Below, piece after piece: positions 24,874 to 32,560 of a stretch of 40,710 nucleotides of DNA. The notes beneath the pieces were generated by a model. It was not told where the DNA came from and ran no database searches. It was given only the letters and a program-made list of their open reading frames with translations. The DNA is taken from the NCBI GenBank assembly GCA_022641735.1, contig JALCDQ010000015.1, positions 1 through 40,710 on the forward strand. The letters are read 5' to 3'. Within the stretch, counting starts at the first letter, position 1; the number at the start of each line of letters is the position of its first letter. The translations under genes and the position numbers were made by a program. The stretch is from Prevotella sp. (lineage in GTDB: Bacteria; Bacteroidota; Bacteroidia; Bacteroidales; Bacteroidaceae).

Positions 24874-25554
24874 CTAAGCTTTCTTTTCTACAGGCTCAAT
24901 GGCTTTCCAAATGAGGGCTGCCAAAGCACCACCAGCAAAAGGAGCTACGATGAAGACCCAAAGGTCGGTCAAAGCCTGGCCTCCCTCGAAGAGTGCAGGA
25001 CCGAAAGAACGTGCCGGATTGACAGAGGTACCTGTATAATGGATGCCCACTAAATGGATGAGAATCAAACTCAAACCGATGGCAAGACCGGCAAAGTTGT
25101 TGGTTGCGCCATTCGTCTTAGCCGTTGCGCCCAATACAACGAGCACAAAGAGAGTTGTCAAAACAAGCTCTACAATGAATCCATTCAACTGACCTGCTGC
25201 GCAAGCATTGGCGCCTGTGGTCGTCCCTTCAGCCAAACCTGGAGATGTAGTCACGAAAAGATAGAGGCAAGCAGCGGCAAGAACACCACCGATAAACTGC
25301 CCTATCCAATAGCCAATAGCATCTTTTGTTGTCATACGACCGCTCAAAAGAACGCCCAACGTGATGGCTGGATTGATGTGGCAACCACTGATACCACCAA
25401 TGGTGTAAGCCATTGCTACTACGGTAAGACCAAAGGCTACTGCCGTGCCTACTACCGATGCGGCGTCAGAGCCACAATTCAGGCTGACGGCTGCGCCACA
25501 ACCTAGGAATGTAAGTACGAATGTACCTACTAATTCTGCTAAATACTTTTTCAT
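24874..25554 (-). CDS. aqpZ: Aquaporin Z-type water channel
   Basis: This 226-residue inner-membrane channel of the MIP family has six membrane helices and both NPA boxes: GCHINPAITLG near 58 and GTSVNPARSFGPA near 177. Selectivity-filter positions (Phe in the AFGLTVVAM helix, His in HLVGIHYTG, Arg after the second NPA) agree with a water-specific channel and not a glycerol facilitator. I chose the start MKKYLAELVGTF at 25554; an ATG three codons upstream is possible. It has its own terminator. Confidence 0.93.
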   Translation of the reverse strand: MKKYLAELVGTFVLTFLGCGAAVSLNCGSDAASVVGTAVAFGLTVVAMAYTIGGISGCHINPAITLGVLLSGRMTTKDAIGYWIGQFIGGVLAAACLYLFVTTSPGLAEGTTTGANACAAGQLNGFIVELVLTTLFVLVVLGATAKTNGATNNFAGLAIGLSLILIHLVGIHYTGTSVNPARSFGPALFEGGQALTDLWVFIVAPFAGGALAALIWKAIEPVEKKA

Positions 25555-25659
25555 AGACTTCATTTTATGTGTTTTTAATCTAATGTCTGGTTTTTATATG
25601 TATAATAACGCAAAGTTAGGAAAAATATTCTTAGATTGCAACTATTTTAAGTGAAAAGT

Positions 25660-27240
25660 TTACTTTTCCGTGTAGTCAAAGTATTGGAAATCAGCATAAG
25701 AGCCGTCGGAAGGACCTGCGGCAAACAGTCCCAAAGTCACTCCCGTGAAGCCTCCTGCCACCTCCGTGCTCATCAAAGAGCAGTTTTGCGCGGTCAATTC
25801 TGTAAACCCTCCGTCATCAAAGGCATAAAGGAAATGATAGAATAACCCATCGCTCGTGATGCGAAGACGCAATATCTTGCATCCTTCCTTTATCATCTGC
25901 GTTCCGAAATCGGCAGAAAGTGATTTCAGACGAGCCTCAGCGCCTACAAAATATCCATCGGTATAGAAGTCGAAATGGCCGTCATTAATCTGATAAACAG
26001 TCAGTCCTGCTTTGATAACCGCAGAAGTATCGCTCTTCACTTTTTCAACATTTTTGTCAAGTTCTTCCATGTCGATGGCCGTTTCTGCCACAATCTTAGC
26101 GGCTTCCTGACGACGCCCGATAAAGGTAGGCTGATGGTTTTCCGTCAAAGAACCATGAGGATAGAGTCTCAGTTTACCATTCCCGATTTTATAATTAGCC
26201 GTTATCGGGTTCTGAATATGTATCCATTCAGACCCTAAAGAACCATTGAAAGCCGTGTGGATAACGGTCTTTTGCATGGCTGTTTGCGGCAATAAGCGAG
26301 CCGTCATCAATGTATCGATTGCCTCTCCTTGATTGACAACCGGCCATTCACCCGCTTTCCACTCCACTGGAGCCAGATAAGTCTCACGGCCAAGATGATG
26401 ATAAGAACCGCCGAAGTTGCGGTAAGCCAGGAAAATCACCCACCAAGAGCCATCCTGAGCCTCCACAAAATCGCCATGACCCGTGCCTTGTATCTGCATC
26501 GACTGCCCTTTCCGATTGCAATTTGTGAGGATTGGATTAGCGGGACAAGCCTCATAAGGGCCTGCCATCTGACGGCTCCGCGCTATCGTGAGATGATGGG
26601 CAAGTTCGGTACCGCCCTCTGAAATGAGGAGATAATAATATCCGTCCTTTTTATATAGGTGTGGGCCTTCAGGATAACGGCCACCTTCACCTTGCCAGAT
26701 TCCTTTGCTTTCGGAGAGCTGATGGCCGGTTTTAGGGTCAATCTCGCAAAGCGTTATCATATTTCCGGGATTACTCACCATATAGCAATGACCATTCTCG
26801 AAATAAAGCGAAGGGTCAATGCCTTGCTGTTTCAGCCATATCGGCTCACTCCAAGGGCCTTTCGGGTCTTTGGCCGTCACCATGAAATTGCCACCGTTAC
26901 CAATGTTGGTGGTTATCATATAATAGGTGCCGTCATTATAGCGGATTGTCGGCGCATAGATGCCTGTCCACGAAGAAGCATCTTTGAGATTGAGTTGTGA
27001 AGGGCGGTCAAGCACGTTTCCTATCTGCTCCCAATGCACCAAATCACGGGAATGATAAACGGGCACTCCGGGGAAATACTCAAAAGAGGAGTTGACGAGA
27101 TAGAAATCATCGCCTACCCGACACACTGAAGGGTCGGGATGAAAACCTGCAATCACCGGATTACGATACGTTTCCAGCGACTGGGCATGAATGCTCATCG
27201 TGAAAATGAGGGCTGTCAAAAGTGAGAATAATCGTGTCAT
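25660..27240 (-). CDS. Secreted GH43 beta-xylosidase / alpha-L-arabinofuranosidase
   Basis: This 526-residue secreted enzyme has a signal peptide (residues 1-19). The five-bladed propeller carries the GH43 catalytic acids: Asp36 in FHPDPSVCR (base), Asp142 in GIDPSLYF (pKa modulator) and Glu191 in RYPEGPHLYKK (acid). A C-terminal beta-sandwich (about 325-526), as in XynB-type GH43 enzymes, ends YADFQYFDYTEK. It probably removes xylose or arabinose from xylan-derived oligomers. No SusC/SusD pair is next to it, so it is not in a standard polysaccharide-utilisation locus within this window. Confidence 0.92.
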   Translation of the reverse strand: MTRLFSLLTALIFTMSIHAQSLETYRNPVIAGFHPDPSVCRVGDDFYLVNSSFEYFPGVPVYHSRDLVHWEQIGNVLDRPSQLNLKDASSWTGIYAPTIRYNDGTYYMITTNIGNGGNFMVTAKDPKGPWSEPIWLKQQGIDPSLYFENGHCYMVSNPGNMITLCEIDPKTGHQLSESKGIWQGEGGRYPEGPHLYKKDGYYYLLISEGGTELAHHLTIARSRQMAGPYEACPANPILTNCNRKGQSMQIQGTGHGDFVEAQDGSWWVIFLAYRNFGGSYHHLGRETYLAPVEWKAGEWPVVNQGEAIDTLMTARLLPQTAMQKTVIHTAFNGSLGSEWIHIQNPITANYKIGNGKLRLYPHGSLTENHQPTFIGRRQEAAKIVAETAIDMEELDKNVEKVKSDTSAVIKAGLTVYQINDGHFDFYTDGYFVGAEARLKSLSADFGTQMIKEGCKILRLRITSDGLFYHFLYAFDDGGFTELTAQNCSLMSTEVAGGFTGVTLGLFAAGPSDGSYADFQYFDYTEK

Positions 27241-27474
27241 AGCTTTTATAGGATTGTCTTTAAAATTTGCGCAAATGTCTTGAATTTGTCGTAAAATTAC
27301 AACATTCTGCTCAAATATGCAACATATTCATGACTAATTTATCAAATATTTTGGGTTTAGTTTCAATTTGTTTTAATATTAACAGTTATACTTTCTTTTT
27401 GATATGTTTAATTATTATTTTGTTAGCAATATGAAACAATAAGTAAAATAGTAGTTTCAAAAGGATAGTAAAAT
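27241..27474. other. AT-rich upstream region of GH43 and the PII operon
   Basis: This stretch separates divergent genes. I see no open frame, no array of 22-bp units and no strong hairpin. It probably holds regulatory sites for both sides, but none can be defined. Confidence 0.4.
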
Positions 27475-27506
27475 ATTGTTTTGTATGACAAATTGTCGTA
27501 AATTTG
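27475..27506 (+). promoter_or_regulatory. Promoter of the PII-ammonium transporter operon
   Basis: ATTG (27475-27478), 20 bp, then TAAATTTG (27499-27506). The leader to the ATG at 27569 is about 60 nt. Confidence 0.65.
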
Positions 27507-27568
27507 CCAGCAAAACGTTACAAAGTGAAATAAAAAGTTATGTATAATTTAAAAAGAGAAAGGTAAAC

Positions 27569-27925
27569 ATGAAAAAGATTGAAGCAATCATCCGCAAGAC
27601 AAAGTTCGAGGATGTGAAGGAAGCATTGCTTGCCGCAAACATTGAATGGTTCTCTTATTATGACGTAAGAGGTGAAGGAAAGATGAGACAAGCACGTATT
27701 TATCGTGGCGTAATGTATAACACCAGTTGCATTGAGCGCGTATTACTGAATATTGTCGTGCGTGACAAAAACGTGGAAAAGACCATTGCAGCCATCGAGA
27801 AAGCCGCTCAAACGGGTGAGATTGGCGATGGCCGCATCTTCATCATACCCGTTGAAGATGCCGTACGCATCCGCACTGGTGAGCGTGGGGATATTGCCCT
27901 GTATAACGCAGAGCTAGAGAAATGA
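27569..27925 (+). CDS. glnK: PII family nitrogen regulatory protein
   Basis: This 118-residue trimeric signal protein senses 2-oxoglutarate and ATP/ADP and, next to amtB, is expected to gate ammonium uptake. Features are the start MKKIEAIIRKTKFEDVKEAL, a T-loop with RIYRGVMY (Tyr at the position usually uridylylated), GDGRIFIIPVEDAVRIRTGE near 86, and a basic GEGKMRQAR segment. The T-loop (GEGKMRQARIYRGVMYNTSC) differs from the enteric form (GxGRQKGHTELYRGAEY), so modification should not be assumed. It is the first gene of the operon; amtB starts 41 bp later. Confidence 0.92.
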   Translation: MKKIEAIIRKTKFEDVKEALLAANIEWFSYYDVRGEGKMRQARIYRGVMYNTSCIERVLLNIVVRDKNVEKTIAAIEKAAQTGEIGDGRIFIIPVEDAVRIRTGERGDIALYNAELEK

Positions 27926-27966
27926 GAGAATGAACATAAAACAACAAAAATAAAAACACAAACACA

Positions 27967-29223
27967 ATGATGCCATTATTATTGACAACTCTAAATTCAG
28001 GTAACACCGCATGGATAACAATGTCGGCTATTCTCGTTATGTTGATGACCGTTCCAGGTCTAGCGCTTTTTTATGGAGGACTTGTACGTTCAAAGAATAT
28101 CCTCAGTATCATCATGCAATGCCTGATGTGTACGGCTGTTTTGAGCATTCTTTGGATTGCTTTCGGCTATAGTTGGGTATTCGGCACCGGATTAAAAGGT
28201 ACAACAATGGGGTCTTTTATCGGTGGATTTGATAAAGTTTTCCTGCAAGGCGTGGGTGTAAACACCATTCTCTCGCCGTCAGGAATCCCCGAAATCACTT
28301 TCTGTCTGTTTCAATGTATGTTCGCCGTGATTACTCCCGGCCTCATCATTGGCGCCTTTGCAGAACGGCTGAAGTTCTCCAGTTTCTTGGTTTTCACCAT
28401 TCTTTGGTCGATTCTCGTTTATAATCCGATGGCCCACTTCGTTTGGGGTGGCGGTTGGTTACAGCAGATGGGAGCCCTCGACTTTGCCGGTGGTACGGTC
28501 GTCCACATCAATGCAGGTATCTCAGCACTGGTTATGGCCATCATGTTGGGTCGCAGAAGCGACTATCGACCGGGGCGTCCTATCCCTGCCACAAACGTCA
28601 CTTACGTGTTTCTCGGCGCTATCTTCCTTTGGTTAGGATGGTTTGGCTTCAATGCCGGAAGCGGTCTTACGGCTGACGGACTTGATGCCAACGCCTTCTT
28701 AGTGACCCATCTTTGCACCTGTGTGGCTGCCATTACCTGGATGGCCATCGACTGGATTTGCAGTGGAAGACCTACTACGGTCGGCGTATGTACAGGTGCC
28801 GTTGCAGGATTGGTAGCCATCACTCCGGCAGCCGGCAGCACCGATGTGTTGGGAGCCATCGTGATAGGACTCGTCACAAGTATCGTTTGCTATTGCATGG
28901 TGGCCTTTGTGAAACCTAAACTCGGTTATGATGACGCGCTTGATGCCTTCGGCGTGCATGGTATTGGTGGTATCATCGGCAGTGTACTCACGGGTGTTTT
29001 TGCAACGGCAGCCGTTACGGGCGGAGCTAAAGGCGCTCTTTATGGAGACTGGCATCAGTTGGTTGTTCAGCTCATAGCCACTGGTTTCGCAGTTGTCTAT
29101 AGTGGTGTCCTCACGTTCATTCTGTTTAAAGTCATCGACAAGACGATGGGCATCCGCGTTGAGCCACGTGTTGAGGAGGAAGGACTCGACATCTATGAGC
29201 ACAGCGAAAGTGCTTATAACTAA
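27967..29223 (+). CDS. amtB: Ammonium transporter AmtB
   Basis: This 418-residue inner-membrane channel has about 11 helices. It carries LALFYGGLVRSKN, the conserved HINAGISALVMA with the first pore His, and FGVHGIGGIIGSVLTGVFA with the second pore His. GWFGFNAGS is also typical. It imports ammonium or ammonia when nitrogen is scarce, under control of the adjacent PII protein. There is a short N-terminal extension, probably a signal or periplasmic segment. The porin-like gene follows 118 bp later, after a hairpin. Confidence 0.96.
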   Translation: MMPLLLTTLNSGNTAWITMSAILVMLMTVPGLALFYGGLVRSKNILSIIMQCLMCTAVLSILWIAFGYSWVFGTGLKGTTMGSFIGGFDKVFLQGVGVNTILSPSGIPEITFCLFQCMFAVITPGLIIGAFAERLKFSSFLVFTILWSILVYNPMAHFVWGGGWLQQMGALDFAGGTVVHINAGISALVMAIMLGRRSDYRPGRPIPATNVTYVFLGAIFLWLGWFGFNAGSGLTADGLDANAFLVTHLCTCVAAITWMAIDWICSGRPTTVGVCTGAVAGLVAITPAAGSTDVLGAIVIGLVTSIVCYCMVAFVKPKLGYDDALDAFGVHGIGGIIGSVLTGVFATAAVTGGAKGALYGDWHQLVVQLIATGFAVVYSGVLTFILFKVIDKTMGIRVEPRVEEEGLDIYEHSESAYN

Positions 29224-29229
29224 ACTTTG

Positions 29230-29275
29230 AAGCCTCTCCCCGACCTTCACAATCAGAGAGAGAGGCTTATTTTAA
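29230..29275 (+). terminator. Hairpin after amtB, possible partial terminator
   Basis: AAGCCTCTC (29230-29238) pairs with GAGAGGCTT (29260-29268), followed by ATTTTAA. It lies between amtB and the porin-like gene and may reduce read-through. Confidence 0.65.
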
Positions 29276-29341
29276 GGCATTGGCTTGGAGAAAACAAGGC
29301 TGAAACCGTAGCACATTCATAAACATAAAGGGGTATTCAAG

Positions 29342-30052
29342 ATGAAAAAGTTGAAAAGATTGGGGTTGATGACCCTCACATTGACGGTCACGACCATAGC
29401 GATAAACGCTCAGGATAAAGTGAAAACGGCGATAGCAGCCGATGTGGTCAATCAGTATATCTGGCGTGGTCAGGATTTAGGAAACGTGAGTTTGCAGCCA
29501 ACGTTGGGGGTAGGTTATAAAGGCTTGTCACTCACTGCATGGGGAAACGTAGGGCTTACAGAAGCCAGCGACACGAAGGAGTTTGACCTCACGGCAGCCT
29601 ATTCGATAGGAGGCCTCAACATGGGCATCACTGATTATTGGTTTAATAAGCCCAATGAGCATTACTTCTGTTACAGCAACGGCAAGACCTCCCATGTTTT
29701 TGAAGCCAATATCGGCTATAATTTCGGACCCGTTTCCTTGCAATGGTACACCAATTTTGCAGGAAATGACGGGCTCAACAAAAGTGGAAAGCGTGCTTAT
29801 TCTTCTTATATGGAAGTCGATGCACCCTTTAAATTAGGAGGATGTGACTGGATTGCCGCCCTTGGAACTGTGCCTTATACCAACAGTTCCTATGCCGAGG
29901 CGAATGGCTTTGCGGTGACGAACGTATCGCTGAAAGCCACGAAGGACATTAAAGTGACTGATTCCTTCAACATCCCGATATTTGCAGGGATAACAGCTAA
30001 TCCAAGCAACGAGAAAGCCTACTTGCTTTTTGGTTTCACATTAAGACCTTAA
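29342..30052 (+). CDS. Outer-membrane porin-like protein of the ammonium operon
   Basis: This 236-residue protein has a signal peptide (residues 1-23) and many alternating aromatic beta-strands, beginning AADVVNQYIWRGQDLGNVSL and ending YLLFGFTLRP. This resembles TorF/MipA-like putative porins. Its place right after glnK-amtB suggests a role in nitrogen-limited growth, such as outer-membrane entry of ammonium or small nitrogen compounds. The barrel is well supported; the substrate is inference. Confidence 0.75.
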   Translation: MKKLKRLGLMTLTLTVTTIAINAQDKVKTAIAADVVNQYIWRGQDLGNVSLQPTLGVGYKGLSLTAWGNVGLTEASDTKEFDLTAAYSIGGLNMGITDYWFNKPNEHYFCYSNGKTSHVFEANIGYNFGPVSLQWYTNFAGNDGLNKSGKRAYSSYMEVDAPFKLGGCDWIAALGTVPYTNSSYAEANGFAVTNVSLKATKDIKVTDSFNIPIFAGITANPSNEKAYLLFGFTLRP

Positions 30053-30062
30053 CTATTATATA

Positions 30063-30141
30063 GCGAGGGCAGAAGAACTAACACAGGGTTGTTTTTGCCA
30101 AATTTGAAAGGAGGAAAAACCAACCTGGCTTCTGTCCTCGC
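30063..30141. other. Long imperfect hairpin between convergent genes
   Basis: GCGAGGGCAGAAG (30063-30075) pairs with CTTCTGTCCTCGC (30129-30141), and inside it GGTTG pairs with CAACC, giving an extended stem of nearly 80 nt. No T-run follows. It may protect the 3' end of both convergent mRNAs or end transcription. Confidence 0.65.
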
Positions 30142-30159
30142 ATTCTTTGAAAAACCACT

Positions 30160-31923
30160 TTATGCCTTCAGCAGATTTTTCAACAGGAAGGTGGCATTCT
30201 GATTTTTGGCTACTCCGGGAGTTATCTTATAAGAATAGGTGACTTTTGTGCCCAACTCTATCTCAAAACAATAGTTGTGGAAACGGTCGTATTCCATCTT
30301 CGAGAGTTCGAGGTCATGCGTGGCAATAACCCCCGAAACGGGCAAATGAGAGACGTATTCAAGGAATAATTTAGAACCGTTCAACTTATCCAAAGAGTTG
30401 GTTCCCTTGAGTATCTCATCAAGGATGATAAGCGTGCGAGCATCCTTTTGCCTGCAGAAATCCAGCAACTGCTGAAGTCGGAGGAGTTCGGCATTGAAAT
30501 AGGAGATGCCATGTGAGAGGTCATCGGTGGTGCGCATACTGCTGAAAAGGCGAAAGCGCGACACCTTCAGAGCCTTTGCAAATACGGGCATACCATTCAA
30601 AGCAAACACGTAATTGACACCGATAGCACGCAAGAAAGTGCTCTTTCCTGCCATATTCGCGCCCGTTATGATATAATAATTGCCGTCTTTGATGGAGAAG
30701 TCATTGCTTACAGCCTCATCACCCAAAAACGGATGATAAAGTCCTTGAGCCTCATAGGTCATCTCCGCAGTATCCACCACCTCGGCTTCCACTGTTTCCG
30801 GATGATTGAAGCGATAAGCCGCCATCGACACGAGGGCATCGATTTCGCTCACAAGGTCTATCCATCGGTCCATTTTCTCCACGTAAGATTGCTGCCAACG
30901 AATGAAATTCCGTGCCAAAAAGAGGTCGCTCAAGAGGAGGGAATCCATAAAGAAAAGACCGAGCACATTGCCCCTTCTGTCGAGTCCTTGCAGCACTTTC
31001 TCGAGTTCCTCAAAACTTATCTCGGCATCATGAAGAGCCTCAAAGTCCTGCCGATAAGCTTCCGGCACTTCCTGAAGATTGTGGCAATGGTGGATGAGGG
31101 CGATAAACTGCCGCATCTGAGCAATCAAATCGCTCACATAGGCATCGAGTTTCTTCAGATGAGCAGAAGTCAATCCATAAGCCAAGAAGAACTGCAAAAT
31201 GCCCCACCAGATAGGGAGATTGGCGCTCACAATGCCCATGATGGCGAGGATGAGCGAAGCATAGAAACCCACTAAAAGACAAGCGCAAAGACCGAAAAAG
31301 GCTTTTGAAGCCAAGAAGGAGGGCAATTGCAATCTCATGGAACCATGCACGGCGCGCTGAATGGCCTCAGTATCGACTTTTGAGGCTTGCCCGAAGGCGA
31401 TAAAGCGAAACAGCCAATCGGGCTTTTCACTAAGGCAACAAATGCTGGAAGCCTGATAACGGATGCGCGCAAACGACAGATAATCAGCCAATCGACGGCT
31501 TCCTCCGAGCGTCACGCAACGGCTGATGCGCTGAAAGACCGACTCGCTGCCGAAAATATCCAAATCGAAGGTGAAGGGATGATGGCTGTCAGCAAACCTT
31601 TCACCGGTATCGAAAGCCGAGAAATCGCCTTGCAATGCCGCCATCTCTTGCTGAAAAGTGAGTTGAAGATGACGGATTTCCTGCATGCGCTCATCATTTT
31701 TCACGTCAAAATGACGGATATAGAAATACGCAACGAGGGAAAACAACGACAGAAAAATCAATATCGCTCCCCATGAAAGGAGCGTATAAAGCACCAGAAA
31801 GCCGATGAAAGCAAGGAAGGAGACGATTTCTCCGATGAAGAGAGCATGGCTGCGCGACTTAAACGAAAGTCGTTGATTTTCAAGCGTTTCATATTGTGAC
31901 TTGTAAAAGACGGTTGTTTGCAT
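30160..31923 (-). CDS. Membrane-anchored MutS-like ATPase
   Basis: This 587-residue protein ends in a MutS-family ATPase domain: TGANMAGKST (Walker A near 420-429), then DLSHGISYFNAELLRL, LIILDEILKGTNS (Walker B) and ATHDLEL. The mismatch-recognition domain is absent. Instead there are two pairs of membrane helices (about 27-69 and 208-252) around a lever-like region. Similar proteins are widespread in Bacteroidetes and annotated as MutS, but membrane anchoring makes mismatch repair unlikely; the function is unknown. The start at 31923 (MQTTVFYKSQYETL) lies inside repeat array F; an in-frame ATG at 31950 is also possible. Confidence 0.82.
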   Translation of the reverse strand: MQTTVFYKSQYETLENQRLSFKSRSHALFIGEIVSFLAFIGFLVLYTLLSWGAILIFLSLFSLVAYFYIRHFDVKNDERMQEIRHLQLTFQQEMAALQGDFSAFDTGERFADSHHPFTFDLDIFGSESVFQRISRCVTLGGSRRLADYLSFARIRYQASSICCLSEKPDWLFRFIAFGQASKVDTEAIQRAVHGSMRLQLPSFLASKAFFGLCACLLVGFYASLILAIMGIVSANLPIWWGILQFFLAYGLTSAHLKKLDAYVSDLIAQMRQFIALIHHCHNLQEVPEAYRQDFEALHDAEISFEELEKVLQGLDRRGNVLGLFFMDSLLLSDLFLARNFIRWQQSYVEKMDRWIDLVSEIDALVSMAAYRFNHPETVEAEVVDTAEMTYEAQGLYHPFLGDEAVSNDFSIKDGNYYIITGANMAGKSTFLRAIGVNYVFALNGMPVFAKALKVSRFRLFSSMRTTDDLSHGISYFNAELLRLQQLLDFCRQKDARTLIILDEILKGTNSLDKLNGSKLFLEYVSHLPVSGVIATHDLELSKMEYDRFHNYCFEIELGTKVTYSYKITPGVAKNQNATFLLKNLLKA

Positions 31924-31987
31924 TGCTTCTAACGGTTGTTTACCTTGCAAAAGACGATTGTTTACCTTGTAAAAGACGATTGTCTAT
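31903..31987. repeat. Array F: four 19-bp dyad units at 22-bp period, overlapping a gene start
   Basis: Units start at 31903, 31925, 31947 and 31969: GTAAAAGACGGTTGTTTGC, GCTTCTAACGGTTGTTTAC, GCAAAAGACGATTGTTTAC and GTAAAAGACGATTGTCTAT. Spacers are ATT, CTT and CTT. The unit at 31903 lies inside the first codons of the MutS-like gene. The unit at 31925, read on the minus strand, is GTAAACAACCGTTAGAAGC, 18 of 19 bases identical to a unit of array D (16061). Confidence 0.87.
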
Positions 31988-32005
31988 AATTCAAGTGATA
32001 ACACC

Positions 32006-32356
32006 CTATTGAACCGAAGATTGTTGGTCGAGATGCATGATGCGGTCTCTCTCCACGCTGAGCACCCCTTTCACCTGCTCAAACTGCTTTATCGCCTCCT
32101 CAATTTTCACCTTGTCAGGCACGCGAAGAGCCACCCCTTTGATGATATTATACTGATAGATGACCTCGCATTTCATTTTCTGAGCAGCCTCCAAAAGGGG
32201 TTTGCTGCCAACGGCAGAGTCATACATGATAATCAAAACATGAGGGGAATACTCCTGCGAATATACCGCCGAAGGGTCAGGAGTATAGACCGCCTTATGC
32301 GTCTGACAGCCACATAAAAGCGCCACTACGGCCATGATGGATAAAATCTGTTTCAT
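32006..32356 (-). CDS. Small lipoprotein with inhibitor I9-like domain
   Basis: This 116-residue protein begins MKQILSIMAVVALLCGCQT, a clear lipoprotein signal (LLCGC). The mature part (HVLIIMYDSAVG ... VIYQYNIIKGVALRVPD ... VKGVLSVERDRIMHL) has the strand-helix pattern of subtilisin propeptide/I9 inhibitors, which end V-x-x-V-E-x-D. It might inhibit or chaperone a protease at the membrane, but no subtilase is nearby. I chose the start at 32356 because the promoter lies just upstream (32366-32373); the frame extends further upstream. Confidence 0.7.
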   Translation of the reverse strand: MKQILSIMAVVALLCGCQTHKAVYTPDPSAVYSQEYSPHVLIIMYDSAVGSKPLLEAAQKMKCEVIYQYNIIKGVALRVPDKVKIEEAIKQFEQVKGVLSVERDRIMHLDQQSSVQ

Positions 32357-32365
32357 ATCAAGGGA

Positions 32366-32373
32366 CAAAGGTA
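32366..32373 (-). promoter_or_regulatory. -7 promoter element of the I9-like lipoprotein gene
   Basis: TACCTTTG on the minus strand ends about 9 bp before the ATG at 32356, leaving a leader of about 5 nt or less. Confidence 0.65.
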
Positions 32374-32560
32374 GGCAATATTTTCGGATTTCCATGATGT
32401 TTCCTTCATAAAAAGGCATAAAAAATGGGGCTCCGCTGAGTCCCAATCTTTGTTAACCTTAAATCTAATACCATGAAAAACACGATGCAAAGATAGACAG
32501 TTTTCCTATCAGTTGCAAATATTTTCAGGCATTTTATAGCGAACTCCCCTTTTTCTTAAT

